Shown here: positions 20,941 through 25,200 of the stretch, piece by piece | Layout of the letters: the number at the start of each line of letters is the position of its first letter | Numbering within the stretch: position 1 is the first letter of the stretch | From: Clostridia bacterium | Lineage (GTDB): Bacteria; Bacillota_A; Clostridia; Christensenellales; Borkfalkiaceae | Length of the DNA: 25,200 nucleotides | Reading direction: 5' to 3' | NCBI GenBank assembly: GCA_017462825.1 | Contig: JAFTQI010000027.1 | Location: forward strand, 1-25,200 | Position numbers and translations under genes: made by a program | Notes under the pieces: model-generated | The model's input: the letters and a program-made list of their open reading frames with translations, nothing else | What the model was told of the DNA's origin: nothing | Database searches by the model: none

Positions 20941-23292
20941 TTATTCTGCCACCGTTATGCGCATCACCCCAATATGATTGCCATTATGGAAGAAAAATTC
21001 CCCATTATTAAATGCAAAACAATCCAAATAAGGACTAGGCGACATATTCGTTTTTTCTAAAAGTGTTACCATCGGAGTTTCTTTTACATATCCTTTAACC
21101 GACTTATCATACACTCTAATATAATTGCAGAAAGACTCACCGATTTTTCTCTGTGCGTAGACGAACGCATAGTCATCCGTTTCAAAAATTAGATACATAG
21201 ACATCAACAAAGAGGAATCCTCACGCGTATACTCATCGGGAACGGAATGGGAAATAGAATCTATTTGTTCCAAAGTTATCGGATTGTAACGATAATGTCC
21301 AAGGCAAAGATATGCTCCGCCCATTCTACAAATATCCGCATAATAACTTGCCGACCATGCTGAAATGGTTTTCACAAACGTTCCGCTTGCAATCTCATAG
21401 GAAGAAACCTGTGTTCCCGATCCACTCTCACCAAGAGCGCACACATAAACATAGCCATCCTCACGATTAACAACTAAGTTGCCCCTCATCGTATTTGTGA
21501 AAGCTTGATAAATTTTATAGTCTATCAAACTGTAAAAATTAAGATTTGTAGAACTTAAGACAATAAAACCGCTCTTATCGATTTTTACGTCATATATCTC
21601 GTCGTTGCAGGAAATCGTTGTCAACAACTCTTGCGTAGAAAGATTATACAAGCGAATCTCATTTTTTAACGCAACAATCATTTTCCCCGCAAACGCGTCC
21701 ATAGCACAAATCGCGGTATTAAAAGGTAAGGCTTTTACCGTTTGTTTGGTTGCCATACTTGCAATTTCCACTTGGTTATCCGTATACAATAAACAAACAA
21801 GCTGTGTTTCGAAATCGTACACTGCTTTCTTGCAAGTTTTTGACGAAGATAAATATTTGACAGTCCCGTCAGCAGAATCCTCGTAATATTCTTCCCAAAC
21901 CGCCTCTAACTCAGCGTTATATTGTTGGTTGTATACCGTCTCCGCATCGTAAAATATATCAACGTAAGGAATGAGCCGCCATTTGCGGGCTATATACCCA
22001 TCACGTTTGATTTCGGTCGGGAATCCCTGTATTTTTTCGCCGTAATATGCCGTCAAGGTAGGCAACGTTCCCGCATAGCCATCCGCTTGTAATGTAATAT
22101 TATAACTTATTCTTTCCCAATGCGCATAAACGGTAGTATTTTCCGTAAATTCCGATTCATACGTATTCACCTTTTCCCCACCGTCTTTTTGCGTATACCA
22201 TCCAATCAGTTTATATCCAACTTTTTTAGGGCTGGGAATATTTTCAATCGTTCGCTCGTACGTACATTGAAGCATTTTTTCCTTAAGCCCCGACCCCTCT
22301 TCGTATCCGCCGTTATAATCAAATTTTACCGATACCGTAACTCTTTCCCAATATGCGTATAACACAGTAGGCGAAGAGAACGTGAAAACGTCCGTTTCTT
22401 TGACCGTCCATCCTAAAAAAGTATACCCCTTTTTAAAGCCTGCAGGCAGTTCGCCGTAAGGCTCGCCGTAACGAACGGTCTTTTCCGTAATAGCCCCTTC
22501 TCCGCCATCATAATCGAATGTAATAGAACAAGGCGCCCCTATCCATTTTGCATATAACCAAGTATAGCTTTTTTCCACGGTGCAAACAGTAGACGCCGTT
22601 ACTTGTATTCCATCACTAGTATACCAGCCGAGAAACTCGTAATTTTTACGAGAAGGAGTCGGCAACTCTCCGTAAGGTTCTCCAGAAATTATGGAAAAAG
22701 AAGAAGCTGCTCCGTTTAGATTGTAGTAATCGGATAAATAAACTTTAACGGTAATAATTTTTTCTTCCCATTTAGGAAAAACGGAAAGATTGTTTTTGAA
22801 TTCCCATTCTTTAATGCTTTTTCCGTCTTCATCCGTCAGTTGAACCTCTTCGTTTCCTAAAAGATAATACCACCCCAAAAAATTATGCTTCGCTTTAACT
22901 GGAACAGTCAAGGTAAACTCTTCGCCTAAATATACCGTTTCCGTTGTAAGCCCGTCATATTCGTATTGAATAGTATAAGGATCCCCTTTCCATTTTGCAT
23001 ATACTTTATAATGATTTTCTTCTTCTAAAGGTTGATCCAAAAGAGAATTAAGCGTAAATTCCTTATTCCATTCATTCTCATCCCAATACCATCCGTCGAA
23101 AGTATAGTCTTCCTTCATAGGATTTTTAGGCATGGAAATTTTATCGCCGTCCGTGCCTACTGTCGCAACAACTTTTCCATCCACAATAAAATCAATATTG
23201 TAATCAAATTCAACAGTTTTGTTGCATGAAACGGCAAACAAACCAATCAAAAGGGTAAATACTATTAAAAATAAAACTTTTATTTTTCGCAT
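20941..23292 (-). CDS. Lipoprotein with six InlB-type repeats and a C-terminal propeller-like region
   Basis: The 783-aa product starts with a lipoprotein signal (KIKVLFLIVFTLLIGLFAVS) with likely lipidation at Cys23. About residues 30-460 contain six Listeria/Bacteroides (InlB B) repeats, each built as a beta segment, GY.F.GWY or similar, and a closing aromatic motif: YAKW, FPKW, YAKW, YAYW, YAHW, EAVW. The rest has repeated strands such as VALKNEIRLYNLSTQELLTT and VVNREDGYVYVCALG, reminiscent of WD/PQQ-type propeller blades. It is probably surface-exposed and adhesive or sensory. GGAG lies 6 nt before ATG 23292; the ATG at 23304 lacks a ribosome binding site. Composition is more A/T-rich than the ribosomal genes around it. 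Confidence 0.85.
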   Translation of the reverse strand: MRKIKVLFLIVFTLLIGLFAVSCNKTVEFDYNIDFIVDGKVVATVGTDGDKISMPKNPMKEDYTFDGWYWDENEWNKEFTLNSLLDQPLEEENHYKVYAKWKGDPYTIQYEYDGLTTETVYLGEEFTLTVPVKAKHNFLGWYYLLGNEEVQLTDEDGKSIKEWEFKNNLSVFPKWEEKIITVKVYLSDYYNLNGAASSFSIISGEPYGELPTPSRKNYEFLGWYTSDGIQVTASTVCTVEKSYTWLYAKWIGAPCSITFDYDGGEGAITEKTVRYGEPYGELPAGFKKGYTFLGWTVKETDVFTFSSPTVLYAYWERVTVSVKFDYNGGYEEGSGLKEKMLQCTYERTIENIPSPKKVGYKLIGWYTQKDGGEKVNTYESEFTENTTVYAHWERISYNITLQADGYAGTLPTLTAYYGEKIQGFPTEIKRDGYIARKWRLIPYVDIFYDAETVYNQQYNAELEAVWEEYYEDSADGTVKYLSSSKTCKKAVYDFETQLVCLLYTDNQVEIASMATKQTVKALPFNTAICAMDAFAGKMIVALKNEIRLYNLSTQELLTTISCNDEIYDVKIDKSGFIVLSSTNLNFYSLIDYKIYQAFTNTMRGNLVVNREDGYVYVCALGESGSGTQVSSYEIASGTFVKTISAWSASYYADICRMGGAYLCLGHYRYNPITLEQIDSISHSVPDEYTREDSSLLMSMYLIFETDDYAFVYAQRKIGESFCNYIRVYDKSVKGYVKETPMVTLLEKTNMSPSPYLDCFAFNNGEFFFHNGNHIGVMRITVAE

Positions 23293-23320
23293 TCTTTTCT
23301 CCATATATAATTATGATATT

Positions 23321-23349
23321 ATTATACTATCCGATTCTTCAAAAGTCAA
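23321..23349 (-). promoter_or_regulatory. Promoter of the InlB-repeat lipoprotein
   Basis: Minus strand TTGACT (23344-23349), 17-bp spacer, TATAAT (23321-23326). Confidence 0.85.
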
Positions 23350-23447
23350 TAACCAAAACAAACAATCCCTTTCAAATATTTCCCATAAAAACAAGTTTTT
23401 TGCGCTGTCCATTCTTTTCATTATAAGACTTCTTATACCATATTATA

Positions 23448-23464
23448 TACGAGAATTCCTCGTA
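23448..23464. promoter_or_regulatory. Operator-like palindrome 1 upstream of XRE gene
   Basis: TACGAGAATTCCTCGTA, a perfect 17-bp inverted repeat (TACGAG-N5-CTCGTA). A second, related 17-bp site lies 29 bp away. Probably bound by the adjacent XRE protein. Confidence 0.7.
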
Positions 23465-23476
23465 TGTCAAGCATTG

Positions 23477-23493
23477 TACGAATATTTCTCGTA
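23477..23493. promoter_or_regulatory. Operator-like palindrome 2 upstream of XRE gene
   Basis: TACGAATATTTCTCGTA, same ends and same 17-bp length as site 1 with one half-site change. It lies 37 bp before the XRE ATG, in its leader or promoter region. No clear -35/-10 pair could be fixed for this gene. Confidence 0.65.
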
Positions 23494-23530
23494 AAATAAA
23501 ATGTAGGAACTATGTTAGTGGGAGGTCATT

Positions 23531-23740
23531 ATGCCAAACAACTCCATCGGGGAACGAATTAAAGAATTGCGCGCAGAGTACGATTTGTCACAAGCAAAGT
23601 TGGGGAAATTGCTGTTGGTTTCACAAGACACCGTTTCTCTTTGGGAAAACAATAAAGCACTACCAAGCATTGAATACGTAATTTTACTTTGCAAAATTTT
23701 TGATGTTTCTGCAGATTATTTATTAGGATTAAAAGATTAA
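23531..23740 (+). CDS. XRE-family transcriptional regulator
   Basis: The 69-aa product is a single Cro/C1 HTH: IGERIKELRAEYDLSQAKLG, KLLLVSQDTVSLWENNKALP, SIEYVILLCKIFDVSADYLL, GLKD. GGGAGG lies 5 nt before the ATG. It is divergent from the InlB-repeat lipoprotein gene; the 238-nt region between holds two palindromes likely to be its operators and the lipoprotein promoter. It may repress itself and perhaps the lipoprotein gene; the operators lie about 100 bp upstream of the lipoprotein promoter, so the latter is uncertain. Confidence 0.9.
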   Translation: MPNNSIGERIKELRAEYDLSQAKLGKLLLVSQDTVSLWENNKALPSIEYVILLCKIFDVSADYLLGLKD

Positions 23741-23743
23741 TAT

Positions 23744-23819
23744 TTTTCCAAACAAAAACGGCTTGCCCTTTTGGACAAGCCGTTTTCTTTTTTTTAGTTA
23801 GCCTTGCAAATTAGTTGCG
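23744..23819 (-). repeat. Copy B of the direct repeat: ppdK 3' end and terminator
   Basis: This is the intact copy. It contains the last codons of ppdK and the hairpin AAAACGGCTTG/CAAGCCGTTTT (23755-23786) followed on the minus strand by T-residues. It terminates ppdK and also can end the convergent XRE transcript. See copy A at 20808-20883. Confidence 0.88.
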
Positions 23820-25200
23820 AGGGTTCTTAATATTCGCTTGCGCAGCTGCCAATCTTGCGATGGGAACGCGGAAAGGCGAGCAGGAAACGTAGGAAAGACC
23901 GATTTCGTGGCAGAATTCGATGGACGAAGGATCGCCGCCGTGTTCGCCGCAGATACCAAGGTGCATGTTGGGACGAACTGCTTTACCGCCGTCAACTGCC
24001 ATCTTCATGAGCTTACCAACACCCGTCGTATCCAATCTTGCGAAAGGATCGGATTCGTAAATCTTGTTTGCATAGTATGCAGGCAAGAACTTACCAGCGT
24101 CGTCACGCGAGAAACCAAATGCCATTTGCGTAAGGTCGTTCGTACCGAAGCAGAAGAATTCCGCTTCTTGCGCGATGTCTTCAGCCGTCAAGCATGCTCT
24201 AGGAATTTCAATCATCGTACCAACTTCGTAGTTGAGCTTGATACCGCTAGCTGCGATAACTTCTTCCGCCGTCTTAACAACGATGTCCTTAACGAACTTG
24301 AATTCTTTCGTTTCGCCCGTAAGAGGAATCATGATTTCGGGAACAAGGTTCCAATCCGGATGCTTCTTCAATACGCTGATAGCCGCTTTGATAACCGCTT
24401 TCGTTTGCATTACTGCAATTTCGGGATAGGTTACGGTAAGACGGCAACCACGGTGACCCATCATGGGGTTGAATTCGTGGAGACCTTTAATGATATCCTT
24501 GATTTGAGCAACCGTCTTGTTTTGTGCGTTTGCAAGCTGTTCGATTTCGTATTCGCTCGTAGGCACGAATTCGTGAAGAGGAGGATCGAGGAAACGGATG
24601 GTTACAGGGTAACCGCCGAGCGCTTCGAACAAGCCTTCGAAGTCAGCTTGTTGCATAGGTTCGATCTTTGCAAGCGCTGCTTCTCTTTCTTCAACGGTGT
24701 CGGAGCAGATCATTTCACGGAACGCGCCGATTCTCGAAGGATCGAAGAACATGTGTTCCGTACGGCAAAGGCCGATACCTTGTGCGCCGAATGCAACTGC
24801 TTGCTTCGCGTCAGCAGGGCTGTCCGCGTTCGTTCTGATACCAAGTGCTTTGAACTTGTCAGCAAGTTCCATAATTCTGCCGAAATAACCGGAGTTAGGG
24901 TCAGCAGGAACGGTCTTAATCAAGCCGTCGTAGATGTTACCCGTCGAACCGTCAAGGGAAAGTTCGTCGCCTTCGCGGAAGATCTTACCAGCGAGTTCGA
25001 AATATTTTTCTTCTTCGTGCATCTTGATGTCGCCGCAACCGGATACGCAGCACGTACCCATACCGCGCGCAACAACCGCTGCGTGAGAGGTCATACCGCC
25101 GCGAACGGTCAAGATACCCTTAGCATATTTCATACCTTCGATATCTTCGGGGGAGGTTTCAAGACGAACAAGGATTACGTTTTCACCCTTTTTGCCTTCC
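23811..25200 (-). CDS. ppdK: Pyruvate,phosphate dikinase, C-terminal part (runs off window)
   Basis: PPDK interconverts pyruvate, ATP and Pi with PEP, AMP and PPi, and serves pyrophosphate-linked glycolysis or gluconeogenesis in many Clostridia. The frame is open to the window edge (GENVILVRLETSPEDIEGMK at the 5' end here), so the true start is outside. Visible are the phospho-histidine loop RGGMTSHAAVVARGMG of the swivelling domain and the PEP-binding TIM barrel, with GTMIEIPRACL, FFCFGTNDLTQMAFGFSRDD and the catalytic-cysteine motif GICGEHGGDP. It ends ...ANIKNPRN. About 463 codons are present out of the family's usual ~875. Confidence 0.97.
   Translation of the reverse strand, partial: EGKKGENVILVRLETSPEDIEGMKYAKGILTVRGGMTSHAAVVARGMGTCCVSGCGDIKMHEEEKYFELAGKIFREGDELSLDGSTGNIYDGLIKTVPADPNSGYFGRIMELADKFKALGIRTNADSPADAKQAVAFGAQGIGLCRTEHMFFDPSRIGAFREMICSDTVEEREAALAKIEPMQQADFEGLFEALGGYPVTIRFLDPPLHEFVPTSEYEIEQLANAQNKTVAQIKDIIKGLHEFNPMMGHRGCRLTVTYPEIAVMQTKAVIKAAISVLKKHPDWNLVPEIMIPLTGETKEFKFVKDIVVKTAEEVIAASGIKLNYEVGTMIEIPRACLTAEDIAQEAEFFCFGTNDLTQMAFGFSRDDAGKFLPAYYANKIYESDPFARLDTTGVGKLMKMAVDGGKAVRPNMHLGICGEHGGDPSSIEFCHEIGLSYVSCSPFRVPIARLAAAQANIKNPRN

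Noticed and set aside
1..25200. CRISPR array, tRNA/rRNA genes, transposase or integrase
   Set aside because: I looked for regularly spaced repeats, cloverleaf-type sequence and recombinase motifs and saw none; the accessory segment at 20884-23743 has no recombinase.

Overview
The window is a chromosomal segment of a low-to-moderate GC Bacillota, most likely an uncultured member of Clostridia. The signs are the ylxM-ffh pair, rpsB-tsf, the pyrH-frr-uppS-cdsA-dxr-rseP block, strong GGAGG ribosome binding sites, TTGACA-N17-TATAAT promoters (often extended by TGN), a pyruvate,phosphate dikinase gene, and small Firmicutes-type families (UPF0122, DUF1292, YtxH-like). I cannot place it lower than class with confidence. 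Nearly all conserved genes are on the minus strand, so they are transcribed from high to low coordinates.

Layout in transcription order (minus strand, right to left). At 25200-23811 is the 3' part of ppdK. It is followed by a roughly 2.9-kb accessory segment (20884-23743) holding a plus-strand XRE regulator and a minus-strand lipoprotein with InlB-like repeats. This segment lies between two 76-bp copies of the ppdK 3' end plus its terminator. Next come a PLP aminotransferase (19519-20712), a 56-aa orphan (19071-19241) and the rpmG-secE-nusG-rplK-rplA cluster. Then rplJ-rplL follows, with its own promoter and an L10 leader with attenuator. A terminator follows rplL and rpoB is absent.

Accessory and housekeeping mix in the middle. 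The stretch 12156-15363 holds a nonsense-interrupted XRE gene, a divergent cyclophilin-like lipoprotein, a 77-aa small protein, a 297-aa protein I do not recognise, and a tandem SANT/Myb-like protein. It ends at a YtxH-like protein (11870) divergent from a fused ruvX-DUF1292 gene (10981-11751). After rpsB-tsf, the usual continuation into pyrH is broken by an insertion with a five-hairpin array, two small XRE regulators and a divergent SLOG-family gene. Then pyrH-frr-uppS-cdsA-dxr-rseP forms one operon for nucleotide supply, ribosome recycling, undecaprenyl and phospholipid synthesis, MEP isoprenoids and membrane proteolysis. ylxM-ffh and rpsP follow for SRP and ribosome assembly.

The most interesting regulatory observations are these. 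The XRE and SLOG genes have divergent promoters whose -35 boxes occupy the same base pairs. Two genes (XRE at 8209 and ruvX at 11751) have promoters placed so that the predicted +1 is the A of the start codon, meaning leaderless mRNAs. ruvX is fused to DUF1292, with an internal GGAGG-ATG still in the linker. The ppdK tail duplication flanks the lipoprotein island. I see no complete new defence or mobile system, no recombinase, no CRISPR array, and no tRNA or rRNA gene.
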